Below, in pieces: positions 25,135 through 34,868 of a stretch of 64,000 bases of DNA; the stretch's first letter is position 1; every line of letters starts with the position of its first letter. The stretch spans positions 186,001 to 250,000 of the forward strand of contig NZ_JACEMT010000041.1 in NCBI RefSeq assembly GCF_013868415.1, written 5' to 3'. The position numbers and the translations under genes are program-made. The notes beneath the pieces are model-generated. The model ran no database searches. It saw only the letters and a list, made by a program, of their open reading frames with translations, and was not told the DNA's origin. The stretch comes from Marinobacterium marinum. Its GTDB lineage: Bacteria; Pseudomonadota; Gammaproteobacteria; Pseudomonadales; Balneatricaceae.

Positions 25135-25767
25135 ATGTACAGCGTCAAAGAAATTTTTTACACCTTACAGGGCGAAGGTGCCCAGAGCGGTCGCGCCTCG
25201 GTTTTCTGCCGCTTCACCGGCTGCAACCTGTGGTCTGGCCGGGAACAAGACAGGGCCGGCGCTCTATGCGACTTCTGCGACACCGATTTCATTGGTACCG
25301 ATGGGCAAAATGGTGGCAAGTTTGCCGACGCCGACACCCTGGCCGCTCGTATCAACAGCTTCTGGCCGGATAAACAGACAGGCAAGCGCTATGTCGTGTG
25401 CACCGGCGGCGAGCCCGCACTCCAACTGGACACCGAGCTGATAGAAGCCCTGCACGCCTACGGCTTCGAAATTGCCATTGAAACCAATGGCACCAAGCCC
25501 CTTCCCCCCGGTATCGACTGGGTATGCGTCAGCCCCAAGGGGCGCAGCGAAGTCATCATTACCGAGGGTGACGAACTCAAGCTGGTCTACCCGCAGAGCG
25601 AAGCCCTGCCGGAGCGCTTTGCCCACTTGGCATTTGATCACTTTTATCTACAGCCACTGGATAGCCCGCTGCAAAACACACACACACGCCGTTGTATCGA
25701 CTACTGCATGGCCCACCCACAATGGCGACTGAGCCTGCAGACACACAAGATCATTGGTATCGACTGA
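25135..25767 (+). CDS. queE: 7-carboxy-7-deazaguanine synthase
   Basis: A 210-residue radical SAM enzyme in queuosine biosynthesis: converts 6-carboxy-tetrahydropterin to 7-carboxy-7-deazaguanine. The cluster motif has the extended spacing typical of many QueE proteins (CRFTGCNLWSGRE...ALCDFCDTDF). VCTGGEPALQLD is the SAM-binding motif, and the C-terminal CIDYCMAHPQWRLSLQTHKIIGI is diagnostic. CAGGAG lies 5 bases before the ATG. No queC or queD is adjacent. The stop is 3 bp from the stop of the convergent transporter gene. Confidence 0.95.
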   Translation: MYSVKEIFYTLQGEGAQSGRASVFCRFTGCNLWSGREQDRAGALCDFCDTDFIGTDGQNGGKFADADTLAARINSFWPDKQTGKRYVVCTGGEPALQLDTELIEALHAYGFEIAIETNGTKPLPPGIDWVCVSPKGRSEVIITEGDELKLVYPQSEALPERFAHLAFDHFYLQPLDSPLQNTHTRRCIDYCMAHPQWRLSLQTHKIIGID

Positions 25768-25770
25768 AAC

Positions 25771-26670
25771 TCAGTCCAACGGGGTGAATCCTGACGAAGT
25801 TGATGAAACAGGTATGAGATCACGGTTGCGCCAGCCGATCAGAACCAGTACCGGCAACTGCATCAGCACCCCGTAAATCAATACGCCCACTGACATTTCG
25901 GCGCTTTGCAGCAACCCTCCCGTCACCAGCAAGGCGGTGCCTGCATTCTGAATACCGACCTCAATGGCCAGTGTAACCTTCCCCGCCCCCGACACCCCTG
26001 CCCAGGCTGCGAGCAGATATCCCGTCAGCAAGGCGCAAACCGCCAGTAGCAAAGAAACCGGCCCCACGGCACCGATCAGCTCCGGCAATCGGGCCCAATT
26101 GGCCCACATGATCAAGGATACGGTCAGCACCATGAAGATCAACGAACATACCTTGATCGGCGGGATCAGGCGCGTGCATTGAGACGGCCTCACAGAGGCA
26201 ACCAGCATACCCAGCCCCACCGGCAACAAGGTTACCAGCACCATTTTCAAGAGGGTTACCAATACGGGAAAGGGCGGCATGACCTCACTCAGACCATACA
26301 CGTCCAGCACGACCAGTGTCAGTAATGGCAACGTAAAGGGTGTCACCAGACTGGTGATGGCTGTTAATGTGACCGAAAGTGCCGTATCGCCCCGGGCCAG
26401 CAGCGTCAGCATGTTGGAAGTGGCGCCACCCGGCGCCAATGTCAAGATCATCAAACCCGCGCCCAGCAGTGGAGGCACCTCTGTACACCACAGCACCATG
26501 GCCCCCAGCAGGGGCAAGAGAATCAACTGCGCCCCCAGCCCCAGCAACACGATTCCCGGTCTTTGCAACAGGCGCATAAAATCACTTCGGGACAGAGTCA
26601 GGCCCACACCAAACATGATGCTGAACAGCGCCAGAGGCAAAACAAGCTGGGTGAGATATGAGGTCTGCAT
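25771..26670 (-). CDS. Bile acid:sodium symporter (BASS) family transporter
   Basis: A 299-residue inner-membrane protein with about nine to ten hydrophobic segments. The family motifs LILTLAPGGATSNMLTLLARGDTALSV and VTLAIEVGIQNAGTALLV correspond to the two Na+-binding crossover regions of BASS proteins. The bacterial substrates are diverse organic acids; this one cannot be assigned. It converges on queE and is divergent from the CDF transporter. Confidence 0.85.
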   Translation of the reverse strand: MQTSYLTQLVLPLALFSIMFGVGLTLSRSDFMRLLQRPGIVLLGLGAQLILLPLLGAMVLWCTEVPPLLGAGLMILTLAPGGATSNMLTLLARGDTALSVTLTAITSLVTPFTLPLLTLVVLDVYGLSEVMPPFPVLVTLLKMVLVTLLPVGLGMLVASVRPSQCTRLIPPIKVCSLIFMVLTVSLIMWANWARLPELIGAVGPVSLLLAVCALLTGYLLAAWAGVSGAGKVTLAIEVGIQNAGTALLVTGGLLQSAEMSVGVLIYGVLMQLPVLVLIGWRNRDLIPVSSTSSGFTPLD

Positions 26671-27001
26671 CAGGCACCATCGACGCGAAACGAAGTCGCC
26701 ATGCTAAGCGATACGGCATGAAGGAACAATGGCATACTGACGCCCCGACCCTCTCCGTGACCGGCTTATGTCATCCTACCCACATCTGCTGTGGATAACA
26801 CTGTGAAGATTTCATTACCAAACGGCTTCAGCTCGCGTAATCACGTGCCCTCAAACAGATTGATCGTTTTTTGATCACCAGTTTTTAATTACTGAAATCA
26901 GCCACTTACTCGCTCAATAACCCTACCGTCAGGCGCACGTCTAGTGCCGACCGGGATATAACGGTATCATTACGCGCTGTTTTCAGCGGAGTGCACAACC
27001 G
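26671..27001. other. 331-bp divergent intergenic region
   Basis: Lies between the BASS transporter and the CDF gene, with no plausible coding frame. It contains two TTGATC-type words around 26860-26877 that form a short imperfect inverted repeat, but no full Anr box. GGAG at about 26990 can serve the CDF gene. I see no clear promoter, RNA gene or metal-operator motif. Confidence 0.5.
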
Positions 27002-28168
27002 ATGCAGGAACAACTCGACAAGCGCCGCAAGGCCGCCGAGCGCGTCACCATTATCGGCGCCATTCTGGATACCTTTCTCGGCATCCTGAAAATCCTGATT
27101 GGCGCTATTGCGAACTCGAGCGCTCTGATTGCGGACGGAATCCATTCCCTGTCCGACCTATTGACCGACTTTATGGTCGTCGCGGTACTGAGGCTCTCGC
27201 ACCGAGCACCCGACGACAACCACCCTTGGGGCCACGCACGCTTCGAAACGGTAGGCACCGTGGCGCTGGGTACCATTCTGATCGCTGTCGGCGGCGCCAT
27301 GGCCTACGACAGCATCAGCCTGCTGTTTGCCTCGACTGCGCCTGACCTGCCAACTTGGCCCGCACTGATTGCTGCGGCCATTTCCATTCTGGGAAAAGAG
27401 TGGATCTTTCGCTATACGCTGAAGATCGGTAAGCAGTTGCAGTCCGATCTGATCATCGCCAATGCCTGGCACAGCCGTACCGATGCCTTCTCTTCCATTG
27501 TCGTACTGCTGGCGGTTGCCGGTGCCATGGCCGGTATCTGGTGGCTCGACGCGCTGGCAGCCGTTTTGGTGGCCGTTCTGGTAGGCAAGATCGGCTGGGA
27601 CCTGGTTTCCAAAAGCGTGACTGAACTGGTGGATACCGCCTTGCCCGAGGAGCGCGTTGCGGAGCTACGTGAGCAGGTCTTGCGAGTAGAAGGCGTTATC
27701 AACGTCCACAGCTTCAAAAGCCGCCTGATGGGCAGCCAGAGCCTGCTGGAGATGCATCTTCAGGTTGCCCCCCACCTCAGTGCGGCCGAAGGGCACTACA
27801 TTGGTGACAATGTGGTGTGCCAGTTACAAAGCCGGTTTGATGACATCGGCCATGTCATTTTTCATATCGACACCTATGACGATGAAATCCATGGTGATGT
27901 CTTTTGCCCGATCATGCCGTCACGACGTGAAATCAGCCAACACCTGGACGCGGCGCTGAGTCGAATTCTTGGCGACAACCCGGATTACGAACTGATTCTG
28001 TACTACCATCCGGAATATATTGACCTGGATATCAAGGCATCGGGACAGATTCATCAGTTGCTGGTACAAACCGGACTCAGCGCCCGGGAACTGGAAGAAC
28101 AGCTGCGCGAACAGCTGTCGGCATTGAACTGGTTCAGGGAATTGAATCTATGGCTGCCGCCACACTAG
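27002..28168 (+). CDS. Cation diffusion facilitator (FieF-like) metal exporter
   Basis: A 388-residue inner-membrane metal/H+ antiporter of the CDF family. Six membrane helices contain the expected metal sites: HSLSDLLTDF in helix II and NAWHSRTDAFSS in helix V, with HPWGHARFETVG between helices II and III. The cytoplasmic C-terminal domain (LREQVLRVEGVINVHSFKSRLMG) follows. It is longer than E. coli FieF (about 300 residues), with an extra C-terminal part of about 80 residues of unknown role. Substrate is probably Fe2+, Mn2+ or Zn2+. Confidence 0.88.
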   Translation: MQEQLDKRRKAAERVTIIGAILDTFLGILKILIGAIANSSALIADGIHSLSDLLTDFMVVAVLRLSHRAPDDNHPWGHARFETVGTVALGTILIAVGGAMAYDSISLLFASTAPDLPTWPALIAAAISILGKEWIFRYTLKIGKQLQSDLIIANAWHSRTDAFSSIVVLLAVAGAMAGIWWLDALAAVLVAVLVGKIGWDLVSKSVTELVDTALPEERVAELREQVLRVEGVINVHSFKSRLMGSQSLLEMHLQVAPHLSAAEGHYIGDNVVCQLQSRFDDIGHVIFHIDTYDDEIHGDVFCPIMPSRREISQHLDAALSRILGDNPDYELILYYHPEYIDLDIKASGQIHQLLVQTGLSARELEEQLREQLSALNWFRELNLWLPPH

Positions 28169-28185
28169 CTCCCGGCCGACAATCC

Positions 28186-28215
28186 GGGGCTGGGTCCCGG
28201 CAAAGGACCCGCCCC
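28186..28215. repeat. GC-rich hairpin between the CDF gene and kdsB
   Basis: GGGGC-T-GGGTCC pairs with GGACCC-GCCCC around a 7-base loop, with one bulged T. It lies 17 bp after the CDF stop in a convergent gap. There is no T run, so any terminator function would be atypical. Confidence 0.4.
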
Positions 28216-28229
28216 ATCCAGAGACGGAC

Positions 28230-28994
28230 TCAGCCGTTGACCAGAAGCTCGGCGATACGCGCCAGGTCTTCCGGCGTATCCACTCCCGCGGGTGGCGCCA
28301 CATCCGCCGCTGCCACGTGTATCCCCACCCCGTGCCAGAGTGCGCGCAACTGCTCAAGGGACTCGGTCTGCTCCAGCGCAGCCGGTGGCCAGTTGACAAA
28401 ATCATTGAGCATTTTGACCCGGTAGGCATAGAGACCGATATGACGCTGCCAGGGGAAGCCTGCCGGCATTTGATCACGCTCACCCGACATGAAGTCGTCA
28501 CGCGGCCAGGGTACCGGTGCGCGACTGAAATACAGCGCCATCCCCTGATGATCGGTTATGACCTTGACCACATTGGGGTTCAGTAGCGCATCAATCGTTT
28601 CAATAGGCTCGGACAGCGTGGCAATACCCGCCGTTGGCACCGCCATCAGGTTGTGCGCCACCTGGTTGATAATGCGCGGCGGAATCAGCGGTTCGTCACC
28701 CTGAACATTGACCACGATATCATCCGCATAAAAGCCCAGCGTCTGGACCACTTCCTGCAAACGATCAGTACCCGACGGGTGATCAGATGATGTCATACAT
28801 ACTTCGGCCCCAAAACCGTCAGCGGTCTGTGCAATCCGGTCGTCATCCGTGGCGATAACCACCCGTACAGCCTCACTCTCGCAAGCACGCTCGTAGACAT
28901 GCTGCAGCATCGGTTTTCCGGCCAAATCCGCCAGCGGCTTGCCCGGAAAACGACTGGATGCATAACGAGCCGGTATAACAACTGAGAAACTCAT
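28230..28994 (-). CDS. kdsB: 3-deoxy-manno-octulosonate cytidylyltransferase
   Basis: Activates Kdo with CTP to CMP-Kdo for lipopolysaccharide inner-core synthesis. The 254 residues begin [25 protein letters not shown], the nucleotide-binding signature, and include SDHPSGTDR and the [10 protein letters not shown] motif that binds Mg2+. It is the last gene of the comEC-exbB-exbD-lpxK-ycaR-kdsB run, 3 bp after the Trm112-like gene. Confidence 0.96.
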   Translation of the reverse strand: MSFSVVIPARYASSRFPGKPLADLAGKPMLQHVYERACESEAVRVVIATDDDRIAQTADGFGAEVCMTSSDHPSGTDRLQEVVQTLGFYADDIVVNVQGDEPLIPPRIINQVAHNLMAVPTAGIATLSEPIETIDALLNPNVVKVITDHQGMALYFSRAPVPWPRDDFMSGERDQMPAGFPWQRHIGLYAYRVKMLNDFVNWPPAALEQTESLEQLRALWHGVGIHVAAADVAPPAGVDTPEDLARIAELLVNG

Positions 28995-28997
28995 GGA

Positions 28998-29189
28998 TCA
29001 CTGGCTCTCCTTCAACCGCTCTTCCGCACTCAGAGTACGGGCTTCCGACTCCAGCATCACCGGAATATCATCGCGAATCGGGTAGGCAAGGCCGCTGGCT
29101 CGACACACCAGCTCATTGGTCTCCCTGTTCCACTCCAAGGGAGCCTTGGAAACGGGGCACACCAGAATATCAAGCAGTTTGGGATCCAT
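28998..29189 (-). CDS. ycaR: Trm112-like (YcaR) small zinc-ribbon-fold protein
   Basis: A 63-residue protein: [21 protein letters not shown]...[25 protein letters not shown]. It matches the Trm112/YcaR family; Trm112 proteins activate methyltransferases in archaea and eukaryotes, but in this LPS-linked bacterial position the role is not settled. Only one cysteine of each usual zinc pair is present (CP and VCR). It overlaps the 3' end of lpxK by 20 bp. Confidence 0.88.
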   Translation of the reverse strand: MDPKLLDILVCPVSKAPLEWNRETNELVCRASGLAYPIRDDIPVMLESEARTLSAEERLKESQ

Positions 29190-30207
29190 TGTTTTGTCCT
29201 GTCTGTTGCGCTGACACCTGTGCCAGCCGCTGTAAAAATTGAGATTGGAACGATGCGCTCAAGCGGGCTTCGACCCTGAGCACCCAGGCTTCCTTCAGCG
29301 GAAAGGCCCGGCACTTCACGGCATCCTTTTCGGTCATGATAACAGGCAACGGCGGCAGAAAGTCGAATTGCTCGGGAGTCATCGCTGCATGATCTTCCAG
29401 CGGATGCTCAATGGGCTCAAAACCCAATGATCTGAGAGTATCAAAGAAACGGCCCGGATTGCCGATGCCGGCTACCGCATGAACCTGCCGCCCCTGCGTC
29501 CAACATTCGGGCCGAATGCTCGGACCACCCGACAGGGGTGTTAACCGGGAGGGAAACAGCTGCATACAGACCGGCGTCTGTTCCAGCGCCGGCAGCCCCG
29601 CGACCGTGGCAGCGCCATTGACCACAACCCAGTCCACCAGCGCCAGGCGCTCGGGCGGCTCCCGCAACGGCCCTTCAGGCAGACAATGCCCGTTACCCAG
29701 TCCCCGCCTGCCATCAACCACGGCGATCTCGATGTCCCGTGCCAATGCATAATGCTGCAGTCCGTCATCACTGATAATCACGTCACAGGGCGAGTGATCC
29801 AGCAGAGCATCAACCGCGCGCGGGCGATCCGGGTCTATCACCAGCGGCACATCGGTACGCTGCACGATCAAACAGGGTTCATCTCCGCCCGTTGCCGGCG
29901 GTGTTTCTGCAGTCACATGCCAGGGATAGGATGGAGGAGCAGCGCCATAGCCGCGACTGACCACCCCTGGCCGGTAACCTTCAGCACGGAGCAACTCAAT
30001 AAGCGCGATTGTCAGCGGCGTTTTCCCGGTGCCTCCGATACTGATGTTGCCGACAATGACAACCGGTACGGGAATGCCGGATTCGGCACTTCCCAGACGG
30101 CGCTGCCGCGCACAGCGGCGCTGCACCAGACACCGAAACAGAGCCGACAGGGGGCGCAGCATCCTGAGCCAACTCGCTCCCGAATACCACGCCCTTTCCA
30201 ATGACAT
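29170..30207 (-). CDS. lpxK: Tetraacyldisaccharide 4'-kinase
   Basis: Phosphorylates the 4' position of the lipid A disaccharide precursor at the inner membrane. The 345 residues have an N-terminal hydrophobic/amphipathic segment, the Walker A motif [12 protein letters not shown] and the DGLQHY motif after DVIISD, all diagnostic of LpxK. The end ([14 protein letters not shown]) is typical. Its start overlaps the exbD stop by one base, and its 3' end overlaps ycaR, indicating coupled expression. Confidence 0.95.
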   Translation of the reverse strand: MSLERAWYSGASWLRMLRPLSALFRCLVQRRCARQRRLGSAESGIPVPVVIVGNISIGGTGKTPLTIALIELLRAEGYRPGVVSRGYGAAPPSYPWHVTAETPPATGGDEPCLIVQRTDVPLVIDPDRPRAVDALLDHSPCDVIISDDGLQHYALARDIEIAVVDGRRGLGNGHCLPEGPLREPPERLALVDWVVVNGAATVAGLPALEQTPVCMQLFPSRLTPLSGGPSIRPECWTQGRQVHAVAGIGNPGRFFDTLRSLGFEPIEHPLEDHAAMTPEQFDFLPPLPVIMTEKDAVKCRAFPLKEAWVLRVEARLSASFQSQFLQRLAQVSAQQTGQNNGSQTA

Positions 30208-30629
30208 CAGTCGCCGGCTTTTTGGGTCGCGATACTCAGCCGGGAGAATCCGAGCTGGCCGGCCACATCCATGACCGTTACAACCGACTGATGTTTGGCA
30301 TTGGCATCCGCCGTAATGACGAACGGCAAATCACGTTTTTCCCCGGCCAGCTTGATCACTGCTCGCCGCAGCGTCAGTGCATCACTCGTTACCAGCGGCA
30401 GTTCATTGACCGAATATTGTCCTTCGGCCCCGATGACCACATCAATGGCGTCAATTTCGCTTGCCGCATTAACGGCATTCGTTGCCGCTTCCGGCAAACT
30501 GATGCTCAAGTGGGACTCGCGGGTAAACGTGGTCGTGATCATGAAAAATATCAACAGCAAAAACACCACATCAATCAAGGGTGTCAGGTTGATATTGATC
30601 TCTTCACGTCGTTGACGTTGGAATTTCAC
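30207..30629 (-). CDS. exbD: ExbD/TolR family proton-channel subunit
   Basis: A 140-residue protein with one membrane helix (LTPLIDVVFLLLIFFMITTTF) carrying the conserved Asp that takes part in proton flow, then a periplasmic domain. It pairs with the ExbB-like gene 14 bp upstream. The copy beside lpxK in Pseudomonas-type genomes belongs to a second ExbBD system of uncertain cargo; no tonB or receptor gene is here. A role in envelope maintenance is inference from context. Confidence 0.9.
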   Translation of the reverse strand: MKFQRQRREEININLTPLIDVVFLLLIFFMITTTFTRESHLSISLPEAATNAVNAASEIDAIDVVIGAEGQYSVNELPLVTSDALTLRRAVIKLAGEKRDLPFVITADANAKHQSVVTVMDVAGQLGFSRLSIATQKAGD

Positions 30630-30643
30630 CGCTACCTCCCGGA

Positions 30644-31264
30644 TTATTGGGTATCGACTTCGCGATCACCATGAATCACTTCGACCAGCTTGATCGACTC
30701 CTGCTCCATGGTCAGAACAAGACTGTCGACACGGCGTTGGAAGTAGCGGTGCATAACCAAAGCGGGGATCGCCACCGACAGCCCAGCGGCCGTCGTGATC
30801 AGAGCTTCGGAAATCCCGCCCGCCAGAATGCTGGCATTGCCGGTTCCCTGCAGCATAATCTCCATGAATACCTTGATCATGCCGATCACGGTTCCCAGCA
30901 GTCCCAAGAGCGGCGTAATGGCTGCAATCGTTCCTAATGAGTTCAAAAAGCGTTCAAGCTCATGCACCACATGGGAAGCTTCTTCCTGAATGCTTTCTTT
31001 CATGATATCGCGGCCATAGCGCGCATTGTTCAGACCGGCAACAATGATACGCCCCAACGGGCTGCCGCCACGAACAGCGTCAAGACGCTCGGTGGTCAAT
31101 GCATTTTTCTGGGTTGCTTCCCACACATCCGCCAGCAGCCCTGCGGGAGTAACAAGCGCGGGGCGCAACACCAGCAAACGGTTCACGCAGATGGCAAGTG
31201 CAACAATAGAGCACGCTACGATTGGCAGCATCAACCAGCCGCCGGCAACTATAATCTCAAACAC
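30644..31264 (-). CDS. exbB: MotA/TolQ/ExbB family proton-channel protein
   Basis: A 206-residue inner-membrane protein with three hydrophobic segments (about 3-25, 115-140, 158-182). The stretch LNSLGTIAAITPLLGLLGTVIGMIKVF is the family motif, and GGISEALITTAAGLSVAIPALV follows. It forms the pentameric channel around ExbD. I chose the GTG at 31264, with a strong AGGAGG about 10 bases upstream, over the longer GTG-started frame at 31303, because it gives the usual N-terminus FEIIVAGGWLMLPI. Confidence 0.9.
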   Translation of the reverse strand: MFEIIVAGGWLMLPIVACSIVALAICVNRLLVLRPALVTPAGLLADVWEATQKNALTTERLDAVRGGSPLGRIIVAGLNNARYGRDIMKESIQEEASHVVHELERFLNSLGTIAAITPLLGLLGTVIGMIKVFMEIMLQGTGNASILAGGISEALITTAAGLSVAIPALVMHRYFQRRVDSLVLTMEQESIKLVEVIHGDREVDTQ

Positions 31265-31327
31265 CTTAGACACACCTCCTGTTAGTGGTGTCAACTTTAT
31301 CACAGCATCCTTACCGGGAGTAAGGCG

Positions 31328-33562
31328 TTAACTGGCTGTCCAATAACGCTTTTTCTGCTTTCTGTAACCTGCTGCCGAACAGTGTTCCGAATCGGCAACC
31401 AATTGTATGGCTCCTGCGTCAGCCGTCTGCAGCCAAGGGATTCCCCGTGCTTCCAAGCGCGCCACGACCTCGCCATGAGGATGACCAAACCGATTATACC
31501 GACCGGCACTGATCACGACCTGGTGCGGCTGTAACAGGTCGAGCAACGCAGCGGTGGTTGAGTCCCGACTGCCATGATGCCCGGCAACCAGCCAGGTGAC
31601 CGGCTGTCGGAAGCCTCTAGACAGCAACCGGTATTCGCCACTCGCATCCAGATCGCCCGTCAACAGCAGGCTGCAATGGCCGTTGTCGACATACAAGATA
31701 CAGGAGCGATTGTTACGGCTACGCGTTTCCGTATCGGCAAAGGCCCGGTAAAAGCCGAACTTCACACTCCCCGACCGCCACTGCTGCTCGGCACAACGTT
31801 CAGCGCCCGGCAGCGCATCCGGCTCACCGGCATAAAGCTGTCGCACACTCAGATGTTCGGCCAGAACATTCCAGCCCCCGGCATGATCGCTGTCGCCATG
31901 ACTGATTACCAGGGTTTCCAGCACCGATATACCACGCCGCTCAAGCCAGGGTAGAACCGCATACGGAAAGGCTGCACCGCCCCCGGGGTAACCCGGGCCC
32001 GTATCATACAACAGAGAACCGCCTGCCGTTTCGATCAACACGGCCTGTCCTTGCCCCACATCAAACACCCAGACGTTGAATTCACCCACTTCCGGCAATG
32101 TAATCCGCGGCGCCAGTATCGGGATCAGTACCGGCACCAGCAACACACGACACAACGCGGGCATCGGCAACAGCAGCAGGACAACCGCCAACCCCATCAA
32201 TACCAGCAAACTCCCCGAAAGCCCTGCCACATCGGTATGCAGACCCGGGACCGTCGCGCACCAAGTCAACAGCTGCCATAACCCTTCGACCCCCATATTG
32301 ATCAGCTGAACCACTTCAACACTGAAAGCAGCCAGCGACAACAGGGCCGGAAGCGACCAGATAAGCAGCCCTAAAATCGGTACGGCCACCAGGTTGACCG
32401 GCACGGAGAGCAGGCTCAGCTGATTGAACAGAGCCGCTAACAGGGGCAACATGCCAAGAAAAAGTACCCACTGCAGCTTGAGACCAACGCCCAGATGCCG
32501 CTGCCAGCCCTGCACTTCGGCGTTGCTCTGCCAGAGCCAGAGAATCAGCGCCACCGCCCCGAACGACAGCCATAATCCGGCTTCCAGAATGGCCAGCGGA
32601 TGCAGGGTCACAATGACGACCAGCGCCAGGCGCCAGCGCTGCCAGCCCGACAAGGGATACAGCCCTCCACTGCCCAGCATGAAAACCGCCAGCATCAACC
32701 AGGCCCGCTGCACGGGAATCCCCCATCCCGACAAACCGGCATAACACCCTGCCAATCCAACGGCCATCATCGGCGCCAGCCAGCGCCAACCTGAAGTGGA
32801 CCGAGACCATAGCAACAGCGGCAACTGCAGCAACCGCCCGATCCCCCAGCCCAAGGCCGCAAAAACGGCCACATGCAAACCGCTGACCACAAACAGATGC
32901 GCCGTCCCGGTGACCTGCAGCACCTGCCACTGCTCGGAGCTCAGGCGCGTACGATCTCCCAGTATCAACGCCCTGAGCGTGTTTGCTCCGAGCACCGAGA
33001 ACCTTTGGTCAAAATAATCGGCCAGGTATTGGCGCACATGTCGTATCGAGGGCTCAGCACTCCGATGCCCCTCAATCCGGCGGACATACCCCCTGGCATC
33101 GATGCCACGACTAAGGTAATCACGTTCACGATCAAACGCAGCCGGATTGCTTAACCCGACGGGGGGCTTGATTTTAACCACCAGCTCCAGGCAATCACCC
33201 TTTGCAAAACGATAATCGACCCCATAGTAGTTTGCCTCAACCAGCCTGAGCGCTGGCAGTTCAGAGGCTTGGGCAGACACCTGCACGGGCCTGAGCAGAA
33301 GGCGGTAATAACCGTTCTTATAGACCGGCAAAGCCGCAACTTCTGCCGTCATAACCAGGTCTTGGGGCGATTGTTCAAAACGATGTGCAAGCTGCCAATG
33401 GCCATAGACTGTAGCGACCAGCAGCCCCCCTGCGTATAACAGGGCCGATGCCCGTATCGGCTGCCAGAATGCAACCGCCAACGCCATCAGTATGCCCCAC
33501 CAGCCCCACGACAATTCGGGGACAAACACGAGACTGACAATTCCGGACAGATAAGCGATCAT
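31328..33562 (-). CDS. comEC: DNA internalisation competence protein ComEC/Rec2
   Basis: A 744-residue inner-membrane channel protein that imports single-stranded DNA during natural transformation. In order: an N-terminal soluble DUF4131 domain between hydrophobic segments (OB-like), the polytopic Competence domain (about 200-470, with VSGLHVAVFAALGWG), and a C-terminal metallo-beta-lactamase domain with VISHGDSDHAGG and VAGHHGSRDST. The metal-binding residues look intact, which favours an active nuclease-like domain. The presence of comEC alone does not prove competence. It is the first gene of the envelope run that continues with exbB. Confidence 0.95.
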   Translation of the reverse strand: MIAYLSGIVSLVFVPELSWGWWGILMALAVAFWQPIRASALLYAGGLLVATVYGHWQLAHRFEQSPQDLVMTAEVAALPVYKNGYYRLLLRPVQVSAQASELPALRLVEANYYGVDYRFAKGDCLELVVKIKPPVGLSNPAAFDRERDYLSRGIDARGYVRRIEGHRSAEPSIRHVRQYLADYFDQRFSVLGANTLRALILGDRTRLSSEQWQVLQVTGTAHLFVVSGLHVAVFAALGWGIGRLLQLPLLLWSRSTSGWRWLAPMMAVGLAGCYAGLSGWGIPVQRAWLMLAVFMLGSGGLYPLSGWQRWRLALVVIVTLHPLAILEAGLWLSFGAVALILWLWQSNAEVQGWQRHLGVGLKLQWVLFLGMLPLLAALFNQLSLLSVPVNLVAVPILGLLIWSLPALLSLAAFSVEVVQLINMGVEGLWQLLTWCATVPGLHTDVAGLSGSLLVLMGLAVVLLLLPMPALCRVLLVPVLIPILAPRITLPEVGEFNVWVFDVGQGQAVLIETAGGSLLYDTGPGYPGGGAAFPYAVLPWLERRGISVLETLVISHGDSDHAGGWNVLAEHLSVRQLYAGEPDALPGAERCAEQQWRSGSVKFGFYRAFADTETRSRNNRSCILYVDNGHCSLLLTGDLDASGEYRLLSRGFRQPVTWLVAGHHGSRDSTTAALLDLLQPHQVVISAGRYNRFGHPHGEVVARLEARGIPWLQTADAGAIQLVADSEHCSAAGYRKQKKRYWTAS

Positions 33563-33640
33563 CCTTGATCCTTATGGTTGGCTTAACGAAATTCTGGCGG
33601 CATAATGTAACCACTTGTCAGAAGTGGTGAACCCGTCTCG

Positions 33641-34177
33641 ATGCCTCGCAAGCTGATCAAAAAATACATGCCCAACGAGCAGACGTTGAAGTCACATCGT
33701 CATCTCAGCTGGCTAGGACGACACCTGCACGACCCCAATCTATGGCATCTGACCCGCAAATCCGTTGCACGCGCCTTTCTGGTCGGCATTCTCTGTGCTT
33801 TTATGCCGATTCCCGGCCAAATGGTTATCGCTGCCGTTCTGGCCATTCTGGTATCCAGTAACCTGCCCATCTCCGTAGGCCTGGTCTGGATCACCAACCC
33901 CCTGACTATGCCACCTATTTTTTACGCCTGCTACCGGGTCGGTCTGTGGATACTGGGTATGGAGTCCAGCCTGGGACATAACTGGTCGTGGGAGTTGCAA
34001 ACCATTCAGGCGGAGTTTGCCTCGATCTGGTGGCCCTTGTTACTGGGCAGCGTGGTATGCGGCCTGTTCTTCGGCCTGACCGGATATGCAGCCATCAGCC
34101 GTTTCTGGATCTGGCATGTCAATAGAAGCTGGCGCAAGCGCATACAGCTTCGCTGTAAGCGCAAGGACAGCAAATAA
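33641..34177 (+). CDS. DUF2062 family membrane protein
   Basis: A 178-residue membrane protein. The core HDPNLWHLTRKSVARAFLVGILCAFMPIPGQMVIAAVLAIL...NLPISVGLVWITNPLTMPPIFYACYRVG is the DUF2062 motif, with about three hydrophobic segments and a basic C-terminal tail. The family's function is unknown. It is divergent from comEC and convergent with lolD. A 7-bp-arm inverted repeat (ACCACTT-GTCAG-AAGTGGT, 33610-33628) lies just upstream of the start. Confidence 0.85.
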   Translation: MPRKLIKKYMPNEQTLKSHRHLSWLGRHLHDPNLWHLTRKSVARAFLVGILCAFMPIPGQMVIAAVLAILVSSNLPISVGLVWITNPLTMPPIFYACYRVGLWILGMESSLGHNWSWELQTIQAEFASIWWPLLLGSVVCGLFFGLTGYAAISRFWIWHVNRSWRKRIQLRCKRKDSK

Positions 34178-34181
34178 ATAA

Positions 34182-34868
34182 TCAGGCGACCGCTTCGTGC
34201 AGCACACCATCGACCAGTTCAAGCGCCCGCCCCATGCGAGCCGCCAACTGCATATCATGCGTCACGATCACAAAAGCCGTCGCCAAAGTTGCATTCAGCT
34301 CGTCCAGATAGTGCTGTACTTCTTCAGCCGTATGACGATCCAGGTTCCCTGTCGGCTCATCCATTAATACACAGGCAGGCTCATTAACCAGCGCACGTGC
34401 AATCGCCACTCGTTGACGCTCTCCGCCACTCAACTGAGCCGGTTTATGCCGGATACGATGCTTTAATCCCACTCGCTCCAGCAGTTGACCCGCGCGCTCG
34501 GCAGCGGTATGGCTGGACTCTCCGGCTATCAGAAGAGGCATGGCAACATTTTCCAGCGCAGTAAATTCGTGCAACAAGTGATGAAACTGATACACAAAAC
34601 CCAGCTTCCGGTTACGCAGACGAGAACGCTGACGCTCACTGACACCATAGAGTGACTGACCGACAACCTGAACTTCGCCGCCATCCGGGCGGTCCAGACC
34701 ACCCAGTATATTCAGCAGGGTACTCTTACCACTCCCCGAGCTGCCGACAATCGCCAGTCGCTCGCCCTTGGCAACGGTCAAATCGATGGATTTGAGAATA
34801 TGGATCGGCTGCCCAGCTTCCCGGTAGCATTTGTCGATGTGCCGACAGCTCAATACAGCTTCACTCAT
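34182..34868 (-). CDS. lolD: Lipoprotein-releasing ABC transporter ATP-binding protein
   Basis: ATPase of the LolCDE system that extracts outer-membrane lipoproteins from the inner membrane for LolA. The 228 residues have Walker A (GSSGSGKST), the Q-loop region [22 protein letters not shown], the signature [15 protein letters not shown] and Walker B ([12 protein letters not shown]). The QFHHLL sequence is characteristic of LolD. I chose the ATG at 34868, which overlaps the end of lolC by 8 bp, over an upstream codon at 34943. Confidence 0.95.
   Translation of the reverse strand: MSEAVLSCRHIDKCYREAGQPIHILKSIDLTVAKGERLAIVGSSGSGKSTLLNILGGLDRPDGGEVQVVGQSLYGVSERQRSRLRNRKLGFVYQFHHLLHEFTALENVAMPLLIAGESSHTAAERAGQLLERVGLKHRIRHKPAQLSGGERQRVAIARALVNEPACVLMDEPTGNLDRHTAEEVQHYLDELNATLATAFVIVTHDMQLAARMGRALELVDGVLHEAVA

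Noticed and set aside
26855-26880. TTGATC...TTGATCA words before the CDF gene as an Anr box
   Set aside because: Half-sites have the wrong spacing and orientation for TTGAT-N4-ATCAA.
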